Of a stretch of 64,000 nt of DNA, positions 22,725-34,270 are shown piece by piece. Position numbers and translations under genes: made by a program. Numbering within the stretch: position 1 is the stretch's first letter; every line of letters begins with the position of its first letter. The notes beneath the pieces were generated by a model. The model saw only the letters and a list, made by a program, of their open reading frames with translations, made no database searches and was not told where the DNA came from. The DNA is from Pseudomonas koreensis (GTDB lineage Bacteria > Pseudomonadota > Gammaproteobacteria > Pseudomonadales > Pseudomonadaceae): assembly GCF_012986595.1 (NCBI RefSeq), contig NZ_JAAQYM010000009.1, forward strand, positions 264,858 through 328,857, given 5' to 3'.

Positions 22725-25669
22725 TCGGCGTCCAGATGCATTTGCGTCACGACCCGGCCATCGCTTTCGGCCTCACCCAGGTTGGTGTCGATGAAGTACA
22801 CCCGATCATCCGCCAGTTGGCCTTTGTCGACCAGATAGTCCTTGATGCTGCTGGCGCGTTCCTGACCCAGCTGGCGCAGCAGCACATCGCTGGAACTCCA
22901 GAACTTGATGATGCCTTCACGCATTTTCGCCGTGCGCTCTTCCTTGCCCAGGTCCTTCCATTCGGCCGGTGGCTGGGTTTTCAGGCGGGTGCGGTAGATG
23001 CCTTCGAGCAACGGGCCTTTCTCGTTTTCCGGGACCTGCAGCAGCGAGGCTTGCGCCGGCACCTTGTCGCCACGGCGCTGGAGCATCTTGTAGTAGTTGT
23101 ACTGGTATTCGCGTTCCAGACGCTGTTCGGCGATCAACGGACCATCGCTGCTCTGCGCGGCAGTGCCTTCGATTTCCAGGCGCAGGGCCGGACGCTCCTT
23201 CAGGGCTTTGGACAGTTTATCCAGGGCCGACTCGGCGTCCTTGCTCAGGTCGCTGGAACCCGGGGCAAAGGACACGGTGCCGAGGTCTTCGGAACCGCCG
23301 CCGTTGATCAGCCCGCCAATCATCTTGAACGGTGCTGCAGCCGCTTTGACGATCAGATTGCGCAGGGTTTGCCAGACAATCGGCATCACGCTGAACTGCG
23401 GATTGTTGAGGTCGCCGGTGACCGGCAGCTCGATGGAGATCTTGCCGTCGACATCCTTGAGCAGGGCAATCGCCAGTTTCAGCGGCAGGCTCACGGCATC
23501 CGGGCTGTCGACTTTCTCACCGAGTTGCAGTTGTTCGACCACCACTTTGTTTTCAGCCTTCAACTGGCCCTTGGTGATCAGGTAATGCAGGTCGAGGTTG
23601 AGACGGCCCTTGCGGATGCGGTAACCGGCAAATTTGCCCGAGTACGGGGTCAGGGTGGTCAGCTCGACACGCTTGAAACTGGTGGCGATGTCGAGGCTGG
23701 CCATCGGGTCGAACGGGTTGACCGCGCCTTTGATGGTGACTGGCGCATAGCGGTCGACCTTGCCCTTGATGTCGACGCTGGCCGGTTTCGCCTGACGACT
23801 GTCGATGGTGCCGATCTGGCCGTTGAGCTGTTGAACCGCGGTGGCGAAGTTCGGCGTCAGGCTGAAGTCGGCGAAGTTGGCCGAGCCGTCGTTGATTGCA
23901 ATCGCGCCGATGTGAATGCCCAGCGGCTTGTCCTTGCTGGCCGGTTTGGCGGCGGCAGTCTTCGCACCGCTGTCGGGCGGTTGCGGGATCAGCAGATCGT
24001 CAATGTTGGTGGTGCGGTCATCGTTGATCATGAATCGCACGTACGGCTGGAACAGGTTGACCTTGTCGATCGACAGGCTGTCACCGTGTTGATAGTTGAT
24101 GCCTTCAACCACCACTTGCTGCCACTTGAGGAAGTCGCGGGTTTTCAGGGTGTCGAGGGTGTGCAGTTGATCGATCTGCGCACGCCCGGTCACGCCGAGT
24201 GCCAATGGCTCGGTACTCTTGAGATTGACCTTCAGGTCGCTGCCGAGCATGCCGCTGCGCAGTTCCAGGCGAATGAACGGATTGATGTAGGACTGCGCGA
24301 CCCGCAGGTCGATGTCCTGGGTTTTCACGTTGAGCTGGGCGGTGACCGGGGCGAGGTTGACCACGCCGTCGGCGTTGATCTTGCCTTGTTTGCCCAGCCC
24401 GCTGTCGAGTTTGACCTTGAAGGGCGATCCGTTGAGGCTGTCGAAATCCTGCAGATCAATGTTCAGCGGCGTGACATCCAGCGCCACCGGCGGTTTCGCC
24501 GAACGGTCGGCCAGATGCACCGTGTAGTTGCGCAACTGCACGTCTTTGAGCAGCACTTGCCATGGCTTGCTCGGCGCGGGCGATGTTTTCGGAGAGTCGG
24601 CGGCTGCCGGGGTATTGGCAGGTTCCGCCGCGGCTTTGGCTGCGGGTTTGGACGGTTGGCTGGCGAACAGTTTCTGCCAGTCCAGTTGACCGTCGGCCTC
24701 GAGCGCGGCCCAGGTTTCCAGTTTGTTGCTGCGAATCTTGCCGACCACCACTTGTTGTTTGGCCAGGTCCACCGAGGTTTCGCTGACGTCGAGGCGTTCA
24801 AGTTTTGCCAACGGGCGGCCGTCCGGCGCCTTGATCGCGAATGGCGCAATGCTCACCGCGACGTTGTTGAGCAGCAGTTCGGTTTCTTTCGACAGATTGA
24901 GTTTGTACTCGGTGCTGAGGTTGATCACACCGTCTTCGAGCACCAGCGGCAGCGCGTCACGCACGTAGGGCCAGAACGATTTCATCTTGCCATCGGTGAC
25001 CTTCAGCGTGCCTTCAGAGGTGAAGGGGATCAGGCTGAAGTTGCCCTTCCAGTCGATCTGCCCACCGGCCGGGCCGGCAGCCACCAGCGTCATGTCGGCA
25101 TTGTCTTCGGGCAGGGTGCTGAGGTTTTTCAGTTCGAAGTCGAGTTTGTCGTAGAGGAACTCGATCGGCTCGCTCGGCCGGGCGTCTTCGAAATGCACAT
25201 TGCCACCGGCCAACTGGATGCGGTCGATGCGCAGCGGGAACGGCTTGGCATTCGGATCGACCGGGGTCGGCTCGCTGGCGGGGAGTTTGAACAGGCCCAG
25301 CAGATTCAGCTGACCGTCCTTGGCGAAGAGGATTTCAGTCTTCGGCTTGTCCAGCTCGATATCGGCCAGGTGCAGGGCTTTGGTCCACAGGCTGTCGATT
25401 TGCAGGTTGGCGTACAACCGCTCGAAGCCGACTTGTTCCTTGCCCGGCTCACCAATGATCAGGCCCCACAGGGTGACTTCAAGGCTGAACGGATTGAGTT
25501 CGATGCGCTGGATATGCGCAGGCACCGTGGCGTAGTTGGCCAACTGCTGGTTGGCAATGCGCAGGGCGATGCCCGGCAAAATCAGAAACCCCAGCAGGCT
25601 GTAGAGGGCCAGAGCAGTCAACAAGGCGCCAATCGCGCGAATCAATCCTTTGGGCATGTGCGGCTTCAT
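22721..25669 (-). CDS. Large DUF748 (AsmA-like) envelope protein
   Basis: 982 residues from ATG 25669 (or 25657, four codons later; the frame is open to 25849 through a REP, so the longer version is rejected). One N-terminal membrane helix (IGALLTALALYSLLGFLILPGIAL) is followed by a very long beta-rich periplasmic region with AsmA-like repeats. A C-terminal part resembles the end of OmpA-like domains (SSDLSKDAESALDKLSKALKERP). DUF748 proteins are related to the bridge-type lipid transport AsmA/TamB group, but a transport role here is inferred only from the architecture. Confidence 0.8.
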   Translation of the reverse strand: MKPHMPKGLIRAIGALLTALALYSLLGFLILPGIALRIANQQLANYATVPAHIQRIELNPFSLEVTLWGLIIGEPGKEQVGFERLYANLQIDSLWTKALHLADIELDKPKTEILFAKDGQLNLLGLFKLPASEPTPVDPNAKPFPLRIDRIQLAGGNVHFEDARPSEPIEFLYDKLDFELKNLSTLPEDNADMTLVAAGPAGGQIDWKGNFSLIPFTSEGTLKVTDGKMKSFWPYVRDALPLVLEDGVINLSTEYKLNLSKETELLLNNVAVSIAPFAIKAPDGRPLAKLERLDVSETSVDLAKQQVVVGKIRSNKLETWAALEADGQLDWQKLFASQPSKPAAKAAAEPANTPAAADSPKTSPAPSKPWQVLLKDVQLRNYTVHLADRSAKPPVALDVTPLNIDLQDFDSLNGSPFKVKLDSGLGKQGKINADGVVNLAPVTAQLNVKTQDIDLRVAQSYINPFIRLELRSGMLGSDLKVNLKSTEPLALGVTGRAQIDQLHTLDTLKTRDFLKWQQVVVEGINYQHGDSLSIDKVNLFQPYVRFMINDDRTTNIDDLLIPQPPDSGAKTAAAKPASKDKPLGIHIGAIAINDGSANFADFSLTPNFATAVQQLNGQIGTIDSRQAKPASVDIKGKVDRYAPVTIKGAVNPFDPMASLDIATSFKRVELTTLTPYSGKFAGYRIRKGRLNLDLHYLITKGQLKAENKVVVEQLQLGEKVDSPDAVSLPLKLAIALLKDVDGKISIELPVTGDLNNPQFSVMPIVWQTLRNLIVKAAAAPFKMIGGLINGGGSEDLGTVSFAPGSSDLSKDAESALDKLSKALKERPALRLEIEGTAAQSSDGPLIAEQRLEREYQYNYYKMLQRRGDKVPAQASLLQVPENEKGPLLEGIYRTRLKTQPPAEWKDLGKEERTAKMREGIIKFWSSSDVLLRQLGQERASSIKDYLVDKGQLADDRVYFIDTNLGEAESDGRVVTQMHLDAE

Positions 25670-25763
25670 CTGTCTGAATCGGAGTGCCTTGGAGTATGGC
25701 ACGCGATTCCGGTTCCGAAGTACATCGTGGGGGGCAGGATTGTTCAGATTTGTCCGCAATCGT

Positions 25764-25850
25764 TGTAGGAGCTGCCGCAGGCTGCGATCTTGTGATCTTG
25801 TTTTTTTAACAATCAAAGTCAAAAGATCGCAGCCTGCGGCAGCTCCCACT
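25764..25850. repeat. REP inverted pair (GATCGCAGCCTGCGG type)
   Basis: Facing copies of tgtaggagctgccgcaggc... with a T-rich spacer, between the methyltransferase stop and the DUF748 start. Confidence 0.85.
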
Positions 25851-25861
25851 GGGGATTACTA

Positions 25862-26878
25862 TCAGAGCTGGAGGATCAGGGTTTTCAAAGGGGGTTGCTG
25901 GTCCATGGAAGGGAAGTCCGCACCCGGGGTCATCACACTCCACTCGCGTACCGGACGCCCGGCTTTTTCCGCGCAGCGCAGGACCTGTTCGCGCCAGTCG
26001 TCCATGCTGACTTTTGCCAGGTTGTTGCAGCAGATCAACACGCCGTTGTCGGCGGTGGTCAGCAGGGCCGGTTTGAGCAGGCTCTGATAGTCGCGCAGCA
26101 GGTCGACGGTGCCGAATGCGCTCTTGGCCCACGCCGGCGGATCAAGCAGGACGAGGTCGTATTGACGCTGTTCGAGACGCTGATAGCTCGGCAGTTTCTG
26201 CCCGCGCCGTTGGCTGATGGGCAGACCGGCGAGTTGGCGGATTGCCGGGAAATAATCGGACTGGATGAATTGCATCTCGGGCAGTTGCGGGTTGAGCAGA
26301 CCGTTTTCGCGACCGACCGCCAGGTTGCCTTCGGCAAAGTCCAGGTTGCACACCTCACGCGCACCGCCGGCCGCCGCGCTGAGGCCAACGCCGCAGGTGT
26401 AGGCGAACAGGTTGAGGACGCTTTTGCCTTTGGCGTGATCCTTGACCCAGCCGCGGGTGTTGCGCAGGTCGAGGAACAGCAGCGGATCCTGCCCGGCATG
26501 GCGCCCGCGCACGCGGTAATTGAGGCCCCACTCATGACCGATGAGATCCGCCAGTGCGGCGTCGTCGGCTTTGTAGACGCTGTCTTCGCGATCGATCCGC
26601 GAGTTGCCGCGGGAGCGGTCGTTGTAGACCAGCAGGGTGTCGAAGCCCAGCGTCTGGTTGACCATGGCGTGCAGTTGCAGCAGGTCATCCCGTTCCAGCG
26701 TCTGGTGGAAACTCTGCACCAGCAATTGCGCACCGTAGCGGTCGATGGTCAACCCACCGGCGCCTTCCTGGCTGCCGTGGAACAGCCGATAGCAATCAGT
26801 GCCCTGACTGTGCAGTGTCGCGAGCAGGTCCTGGCGTTGGTCGAGGGCGGCGCGCAGCGCCTGATTCAAGGAAGACAT
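25862..26878 (-). CDS. Class I SAM-dependent RNA methyltransferase (RlmI-like)
   Basis: 338 residues from ATG 26878. The SAM-binding motif I is VLNLFAYTCGVGLSAAAGGA, motif IV is VLLDPPAWAKS, both typical of the RlmI/RlmK m5C/m2G rRNA methyltransferase group (PF10672). An N-terminal substrate region (GAGGLTIDRYG) resembles RlmI, but a full PUA domain is not evident because the protein is shorter by about 60 residues. The modified base is therefore not assigned. Confidence 0.8.
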   Translation of the reverse strand: MSSLNQALRAALDQRQDLLATLHSQGTDCYRLFHGSQEGAGGLTIDRYGAQLLVQSFHQTLERDDLLQLHAMVNQTLGFDTLLVYNDRSRGNSRIDREDSVYKADDAALADLIGHEWGLNYRVRGRHAGQDPLLFLDLRNTRGWVKDHAKGKSVLNLFAYTCGVGLSAAAGGAREVCNLDFAEGNLAVGRENGLLNPQLPEMQFIQSDYFPAIRQLAGLPISQRRGQKLPSYQRLEQRQYDLVLLDPPAWAKSAFGTVDLLRDYQSLLKPALLTTADNGVLICCNNLAKVSMDDWREQVLRCAEKAGRPVREWSVMTPGADFPSMDQQPPLKTLILQL

Positions 26879-26951
26879 GCGGGCGCCTTGCTGGAGAGAA
26901 TTGGGGCGCGGGAGTTTAGCAGTTACCGATGCCCTGAGACATTGCGCAGAT

Positions 26952-27048
26952 CTGTGGCGAGGGAGCTTGCTCCCTCTCGAGTGCGAAGCGCTCGCAACAT
27001 TCCGAGGATCGCTGCGCAATCCAGCGGGAGCAAGCTCCCTCGCCACAG
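26952..27048. repeat. Inverted repeat pair (TGTGGCGAGGGAGCTTGCTCCCTC type)
   Basis: A second REP-like family: tgtggcgagggagcttgctccc at 26953 and its complement ending at 27047, between the methyltransferase and DUF2236 genes. Confidence 0.8.
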
Positions 27049-27062
27049 GTTCTGTGCATAGA

Positions 27063-27935
27063 TCAGGTCAACAGCCCCATTCGGCGTTTGGCCCGCTGCA
27101 CCGAGCCATTGCGCATTGCCCAGCGCAGCATCGGCGCACTGCGTTTGACGCTGGCGCGAATCAATTGGCGCTGCAGCGAACTCTGGTGGACATCAAGCAT
27201 GTCGCTGGCCCAGTCCGGCAGCAGGTCGATACCGGCCTTCATCATCAGATCGCCAAACGGTCGCGCCAGCACACTCGGAGCCGGAGCGTCGAGCAGCAAG
27301 CGCAGGACTTCGCGGCTGCGATCATCACACAGCAACTGTGGACGCATGCGTTGCAGATAATCGGCCACGGCGTGGCGGGATTTCGGTACGTCCCGCGCAC
27401 CGAGGCGCTCGGCGACCACGGCGATTTCCGCGTAGTAACGATCCTGATCTGCCAGCGACAGCTGTGGGTTGCGGTAACGCAAATGCGCGGCGAGGAAGTT
27501 GCTGACTTCGGCCACATGCACCCAGGTCAGCAAGTCCGGATCGCTGGCGGCGTAAGGCCGGCCGTCCGGCGCGGTGCCGACCACTTGCAGATGAATGGTG
27601 CGCACTTTTTCGATCAGCCATTCGGCGTCGCGGCGCGAGCCAAAGGTGGTGCCGGAGACAAACTGGCTGGTGCGGCGCAAGCGTCCGAGCATGTCCTGAC
27701 GAAAATTCGAATGGTCCCAGACCCCGGCCAGCGCCAGCGGATGCAGGGCTTGCAGCAACAACGCGCTGATGCCGCCGATCAGCATGCTGCTGAAGTCGCC
27801 ATGAACTTGCCAACTGATCGAATCGGGGCCGAACAGCCCGGGATCGCCCTTGGGATTTTCCAGGTCAAGCTGACCCAGCGACAGCCCGGTCAGGCTCATG
27901 AGTTGCTGTTCGATACGGCTGCGGATGAATTCCAT
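27063..27935 (-). CDS. MpaB/DUF2236 oxygenase-family protein
   Basis: 290 residues. The family includes MpaB and latex-clearing Lcp, which bind heme or iron and cleave double bonds. Seen are MLIGGISALLLQALHPLALAG, then GTTFGSRRDAEWLIEKV, and a conserved LTWVHVAEVSNF, consistent with DUF2236. No signal peptide. It precedes acsA on the opposite end of its transcript (acsA is upstream, with 51 bases between), so co-transcription with acsA is possible. Activity unknown. Confidence 0.75.
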   Translation of the reverse strand: MEFIRSRIEQQLMSLTGLSLGQLDLENPKGDPGLFGPDSISWQVHGDFSSMLIGGISALLLQALHPLALAGVWDHSNFRQDMLGRLRRTSQFVSGTTFGSRRDAEWLIEKVRTIHLQVVGTAPDGRPYAASDPDLLTWVHVAEVSNFLAAHLRYRNPQLSLADQDRYYAEIAVVAERLGARDVPKSRHAVADYLQRMRPQLLCDDRSREVLRLLLDAPAPSVLARPFGDLMMKAGIDLLPDWASDMLDVHQSSLQRQLIRASVKRSAPMLRWAMRNGSVQRAKRRMGLLT

Positions 27936-27986
27936 GACAACTCATTGCGGGTGGACGGGCGCGGCCGGTTGACCGCGCCGCAGACG

Positions 27987-29924
<1,938 letters not shown>

Positions 29925-29930
29925 GACGGT

Positions 29931-29944
29931 TCCTTATTCTTGTT
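29931..29944 (-). promoter_or_regulatory. Hfq/Crc catabolite motif over the acsA ribosome binding site
   Basis: On the minus strand AACAAGAA (29944-29937) is followed one base later by the ribosome site AAGGA (29935-29931) and, seven bases on, by the acsA ATG. The AAnAAnAA motif is the known Hfq/Crc target that CrcZ competes for. Confidence 0.65.
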
Positions 29945-30038
29945 GTGCGAAGAATAAAGATGCGCCGAGAGGGCCAAGGGTTCAAGCCGCATCAGGAATC
30001 TGATGTTTGAGCCTGATTATGAATACACCCAAAACAAC

Positions 30039-30129
30039 TGTAGGAGTGAGCCTGCTCGCGATCGCGGTGTGTCATTCAACATCAATGCTGATCGACACGC
30101 CGCAATCGCGAGCAGGCTCACTCCTACAG
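30039..30129. repeat. REP inverted pair (GAGCCTGCTCGCGATCGCGG type)
   Basis: Facing copies of tgtaggagtgagcctgctcgc between the pgi stop and the acsA promoter region. Confidence 0.85.
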
Positions 30130-30186
30130 GGGATTTTTTGCCCACAGGGTCTGGGGGAGACAAAGCCTGTGGGCCGAGCCATCAAA

Positions 30187-31851
30187 TCACCCGCGGTGAC
30201 GACCGCGGAAGTAGTTGATCAGGCCTTGGGTGGAGGCATCGTCAGCGCTGGTTTCATCGCTGCCGACCAGACGGTTGTAAACGCCTTTGCCCAGTTCCTT
30301 GCCCAGTTCCACACCCCACTGATCGAAGGCGTTGATGCCCCAGACCACGCTTTGCACGAACACTTTGTGCTCGTACATGGCGACCAGCGCGCCGAGGCGA
30401 CGCGGGCTGATGCGTTCGACCACAAGGGTGTTGCTCGGACGGTTGCCCGGGATCACCTTGTGCGGAGCAAGCTTGTGCACCTGGTCTTCGCTCATGCCTT
30501 TGTCGCGCAGTTCGGCCTCGGCTTCCGGCAGGGTCTTGCCGAGCATCAGCGCCTGGCTCTGCGACAGGCAGTTCGCGTACAGCCACTGATGGTGGTCGGA
30601 GACCGGGTTGAAGCTGACGATCGGCACGATGAAATCGGCCGGAATCAGTTGGGTGCCCTGGTGCAGCAACTGGTGGTAAGCGTGCTGACCGTTGCAGCCG
30701 ACGCCGCCCCAGATGACCGGACCGGTGTCGGTCGACACCGCGGTGCCGTCCTGACGCACGCTCTTGCCGTTGGACTCCATGTCCAACTGCTGCAAGTGCT
30801 TGGTGATGTTGCGCAGGTAGTGGTCGTACGGCAGGATCGCGTGGCTTTGCGCGCCCCAGAAGTTGCCGTACCACACGCCGAGCAGGGCCAGCAGCACCGG
30901 CATGTTCTGTTCGAACGGCGCGCTTTGGAAATGCTGGTCCATGGTGTAGGCACCGGACAGCAGTTCCTTGAAGTTGGACATGCCGATGGCCAGGGCAATT
31001 GGCAGGCCGATGGCCGACCACAGCGAGTAACGACCGCCGACCCAGTCCCACATCGGGAAGATGTTTTCTTCACGGATGCCGAACGCGACCGCTGCGGCGT
31101 TGTTGCTCGATACCGCGATGAAGTGGCGATACAGCTCGGCTTCCGAACCACCCTGAGCCAGATACCAGGCGCGTGCGGCCTGGGCGTTCTTCAGGGTTTC
31201 AAGGGTGTTGAAAGACTTCGACGAAACGATGAACAGCGTGGTTTCGGCGCGCAGCTTTTGCGTCAGTTCGTGGAACTCACTGCCGTCGATGTTCGCCAGA
31301 TAATGGCAACGCACGCCTTTCTGCGCGTAGGACAGCAACGCCTCGGAAACCAGCTCCGGGCCGAGGAACGAACCACCGATGCCGATGTTCACCACGTCGG
31401 TGATCGGCTTCTCGGTGTAGCCCCGCCACAGGCCATCGTGGATGCGGCCAACCAGATCAGTGATCTGGTTCAGCACCTTGTGCACTTCCGGCATCACGTT
31501 GACGCCATTGACCGACAGCTTGTCGCCCACCGGACGGCGCAGGGCCGTGTGCAGGGCCGGGCGGCCTTCGGAGGCGTTGACGATTTCGCCGTCGAACAGC
31601 GCTTTGATCGCGCCTTTCAAATCGACTTCATTGGCCAGGCCCACCAGCAGATTGCGGGTCTCGGCGTTGATCAGGTTCTTCGAATAATCGAGAAACAGTC
31701 CGCAGCTGCTGAGGGTGAATTGATTGAAGCGCTGCGGATCGGCGTTGAAGGCTTCGCGCATGCTGAAATCCTGCATGGCTTGGCGGTGATCTTTCAACGC
31801 TTGCCAGGCAGGCAGAGCGGTAACGTCGTGAGGAGTGCGGTAGTACGCCAT
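30187..31851 (-). CDS. pgi: Glucose-6-phosphate isomerase
   Basis: 554 residues from ATG 31851 (GGAAA 15 bases upstream; the frame is open to 31941 without a ribosome site). Pgi links glucose-6-phosphate and fructose-6-phosphate. Seen are the sugar-phosphate segments GIGGSFLGPELVSEAL, SSKSFNTLETLKNA, the active-site region WDWVGGRYSLWSAIGLPI and GTQLIPADFIVP with GVELGKELG at the end. Sugar catabolism in Pseudomonas runs by Entner-Doudoroff, so Pgi mainly serves recycling and gluconeogenesis. Confidence 0.97.
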   Translation of the reverse strand: MAYYRTPHDVTALPAWQALKDHRQAMQDFSMREAFNADPQRFNQFTLSSCGLFLDYSKNLINAETRNLLVGLANEVDLKGAIKALFDGEIVNASEGRPALHTALRRPVGDKLSVNGVNVMPEVHKVLNQITDLVGRIHDGLWRGYTEKPITDVVNIGIGGSFLGPELVSEALLSYAQKGVRCHYLANIDGSEFHELTQKLRAETTLFIVSSKSFNTLETLKNAQAARAWYLAQGGSEAELYRHFIAVSSNNAAAVAFGIREENIFPMWDWVGGRYSLWSAIGLPIALAIGMSNFKELLSGAYTMDQHFQSAPFEQNMPVLLALLGVWYGNFWGAQSHAILPYDHYLRNITKHLQQLDMESNGKSVRQDGTAVSTDTGPVIWGGVGCNGQHAYHQLLHQGTQLIPADFIVPIVSFNPVSDHHQWLYANCLSQSQALMLGKTLPEAEAELRDKGMSEDQVHKLAPHKVIPGNRPSNTLVVERISPRRLGALVAMYEHKVFVQSVVWGINAFDQWGVELGKELGKGVYNRLVGSDETSADDASTQGLINYFRGRHRG

Positions 31852-32081
31852 CGCTGCGGTTTTCCTTTTTACTTGAACGGCCTTTTGAACACAGAACAGA
31901 CCGATACGCCATGTTTGGGCGAGGGTCAAATGCGTCGACACGATTTTTCGATGCAGGGCGAATACAGTAAACCTCGCGCTGCGATCTGTCTTGACTTCTT
32001 CTGACCTGTTCCCTGTACTTTTTTAACATCGATACCGGGAACAAGCCGACCAACGGAAGGGGAGTGGCGCGTCGAAGCGGC

Positions 32082-32462
32082 TCAGGCCACCTGCACCGGG
32101 ATGGCGTTGCTGGTGTGACTCAGCTCATTGCCGGGTGCCATGTACAGCATGCGTGGCTTGAAATTCAGCAGTTCCGCTTCGCTGTAATGGGCGTAGGCGC
32201 AAATGATCACCCGGTCGCCGACCTTGGCCTTGTGTGCGGCTGCGCCGTTGACCGAAATCATCCGCGAACCTTCTTCACCGCGGATCGCGTAGGTGGTGAA
32301 GCGCTCGCCGTTGTCGACGTTGTAAATCTGGATCTGCTCGTACTCACGGATGCCGGACAAGTCCAGCCACTCGCCATCAATGGCGCAGGAACCTTCGTAA
32401 TCGAGTACCGCATGGGTGACTTCGGCGCGATGCAACTTGGCCTTGAGCATGATGGCGTGCAT
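32082..32462 (-). CDS. panD: Aspartate 1-decarboxylase proenzyme
   Basis: 126 residues. PanD makes beta-alanine for pantothenate; it is a pyruvoyl enzyme that cleaves itself between Gly24 and Ser25, seen here as EGSC. Other family residues (Lys9, HAVLDYEGS, GAAAHKAKVGDRVIICAYA) are present. ATG 32462 gives MHAIMLKAKLHRAEVTHA, the canonical start. A REP pair separates it from panC and panB, so it is probably a separate transcript from panBC or shares readthrough. Confidence 0.97.
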   Translation of the reverse strand: MHAIMLKAKLHRAEVTHAVLDYEGSCAIDGEWLDLSGIREYEQIQIYNVDNGERFTTYAIRGEEGSRMISVNGAAAHKAKVGDRVIICAYAHYSEAELLNFKPRMLYMAPGNELSHTSNAIPVQVA

Positions 32463-32532
32463 GAGGGATTTCCCGGGTTGGAAGCGAACGGCGGGCAGTG
32501 TGCCCGAAGGCTTTGGGGGCGGCAATACAACG

Positions 32533-32604
32533 CAAAAGATCGCAGCCTGCGGCAGCTCCTACATGGACTCATGTGTAGGAGCTGCCGCAGGCTGCGATCT
32601 TTTG
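32533..32604. repeat. REP inverted pair (GATCGCAGCCTGCGG type)
   Basis: Nearly perfect long palindrome: the unit aaaagatcgcagcctgcgg and its complement about the loop ATGGACTCAT, between panC and panD. Confidence 0.88.
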
Positions 32605-32612
32605 ATCTTGTT

Positions 32613-33473
32613 TTAAACGGGGGTATCGAGGTTCAGGTGCAGGTTGTCGATCAACCGGGTAGTGCCGAGGAACGCGGCCACCAGAATCACCAGATCGCGG
32701 TCTTCAGCCGTCGCCGGGCGCAGGGTCAGAGCATGGCGGATTTCCAGGTAATCGGGGCGCAGGCCGGCGGCTTCCAGCTGTTGCACCTGGGCGGCGATCA
32801 GCGCCGGGTAATCGCGCTCACCGTGCTTGATCGACTCGGCGATGGCGCTCAGGGTGCGATAGACCACCGGGGCCACCGCACGCTGGTCTTCGCTGAGGAA
32901 ACCGTTGCGCGACGACAGCGCCAGGCCGTCGGCCGCACGCACGGTCGGTTCGCCGATGATCTGGATCGGCATGTTCAGGTCGTGCACCAGCGCGCGAATC
33001 ACCGCCAGTTGCTGGAAGTCTTTCTGGCCGAAGATCGCCAGGTCCGGCTGGACCATGTTGAACAGCTTGCTGACCACCGTCGCCACGCCTTCGAAGTGCC
33101 CCGGACGGCTGGCGCCGCACAGGCCTTCAGACAGTTGCGGGACGCTGACCCGGGTCTGTCCGGCCATGCCGTCGGGGTACATCTCTTCGACCGTCGGGGC
33201 GAACAGCAGATGGCAGCCGGCTTGCAGCAGCTTCTCCTGATCCGCCGCCAGGGTGCGCGGGTATTTGTCGAGGTCTTCGCCGGCGCCGAATTGCAGCGGG
33301 TTGACGAAGATGCTCGCGACCACGAAATCCACCCGTTGACTGGCTTTGGTGATCAGCGCGATGTGGCCGCTGTGCAGGTTGCCCATGGTCGGCACGAAGC
33401 CGATGCGCTTGCCTTCACTGCGGGCGCGCGCCACGGCAGCGCGCAGTTCGCGTACGGTTTTAACGGTGTTCAT
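32613..33473 (-). CDS. panC: Pantothenate synthetase
   Basis: 286 residues; joins pantoate and beta-alanine with ATP. Contains the HIGH-like motif MGNLHSGH, FGQKDFQQLAVIR and the KMSKS-like ALSSRNGFLS. Start overlaps the panB stop by ATGA, giving a panB-panC operon. Confidence 0.96.
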   Translation of the reverse strand: MNTVKTVRELRAAVARARSEGKRIGFVPTMGNLHSGHIALITKASQRVDFVVASIFVNPLQFGAGEDLDKYPRTLAADQEKLLQAGCHLLFAPTVEEMYPDGMAGQTRVSVPQLSEGLCGASRPGHFEGVATVVSKLFNMVQPDLAIFGQKDFQQLAVIRALVHDLNMPIQIIGEPTVRAADGLALSSRNGFLSEDQRAVAPVVYRTLSAIAESIKHGERDYPALIAAQVQQLEAAGLRPDYLEIRHALTLRPATAEDRDLVILVAAFLGTTRLIDNLHLNLDTPV

Positions 33474-34270
33474 GCAGAGAATCCGTGTTCGATGCCAGGG
33501 AAAGTAACGCCTTTGACTTCGTTGACGTAAGCCTTCAGTGCGGACTGGATGCTGTCCTGGCCGTGCATGAAGTTCTTGACGAATTTCGGTACGCGGCCGG
33601 TGATCGACAGGCCGAGCATGTCGTGCAGCACCAGCACCTGACCGTCGGTGGCACTACCGGCGCCGATGCCGATGACCGGGATCTTCACGGCCTGGCTGAT
33701 TTCCGCAGCCAGTTCGCTCGGTACGCATTCGAGCAGCAGCATGGCCGCGCCAGCCTGTTCCAGCGAGATCGCATCGGCACGCATCTGCCGTGCCTGGTTC
33801 TCGTTGCGGCCTTGCACTTTATAGCCGCCGAGAATGTTCACCGCTTGCGGGGTCAGGCCCATGTGTGCGCAGACCGGCACACCGCGTTCGGCCAGCAGGC
33901 GGATCGACTCCGCCAGCCACAGCGCACCTTCAACCTTGACCATGTGCGCACCCGCCTGCATCAGCATGGCGCTGTTGGTCAGGGTTTGTTCGATGGTGGC
34001 GTTGGCCATGAACGGCAGGTCGGCCAGGATCAGGGCATCGGTGTTGCCGCGTTTGACGCAGGCGGTGTGGTAGGCCATTTCTGCGATGGTGACCGGCAGG
34101 GTGCTGTCGTGACCTTGCAGAACCATGCCGAGGGAGTCGCCCACCAGCAGCACTTCGACACCGGCCTCGTTGCAGGCGTGGGCGAAGGTCGCGTCATAGC
34201 AGGTCAGCATGGTGATCTTTTCACCTTTCTGCTTGAGGCTCTGGAGCGTGGTCAGGGTGATGGCTGGCAT
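33470..34270 (-). CDS. panB: 3-methyl-2-oxobutanoate hydroxymethyltransferase
   Basis: 266 residues of the PanB TIM-barrel family, making ketopantoate from ketoisovalerate, itself an intermediate of the ilv pathway at the other end of this window. VGDSLGMVLQGHDSTLPVT, FMANATIEQTLTNSA, MGLTPQAVN and GIGAGSATDGQVLVLHD are the family blocks. First gene of panBC. Confidence 0.97.
   Translation of the reverse strand: MPAITLTTLQSLKQKGEKITMLTCYDATFAHACNEAGVEVLLVGDSLGMVLQGHDSTLPVTIAEMAYHTACVKRGNTDALILADLPFMANATIEQTLTNSAMLMQAGAHMVKVEGALWLAESIRLLAERGVPVCAHMGLTPQAVNILGGYKVQGRNENQARQMRADAISLEQAGAAMLLLECVPSELAAEISQAVKIPVIGIGAGSATDGQVLVLHDMLGLSITGRVPKFVKNFMHGQDSIQSALKAYVNEVKGVTFPGIEHGFSA

Noticed and set aside
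22736..25768. 1010-codon open frame on the plus strand
   Set aside because: It is the antisense shadow of the DUF748 gene: no ribosome site, no domain, composition biased by the complementary GC-rich third positions.
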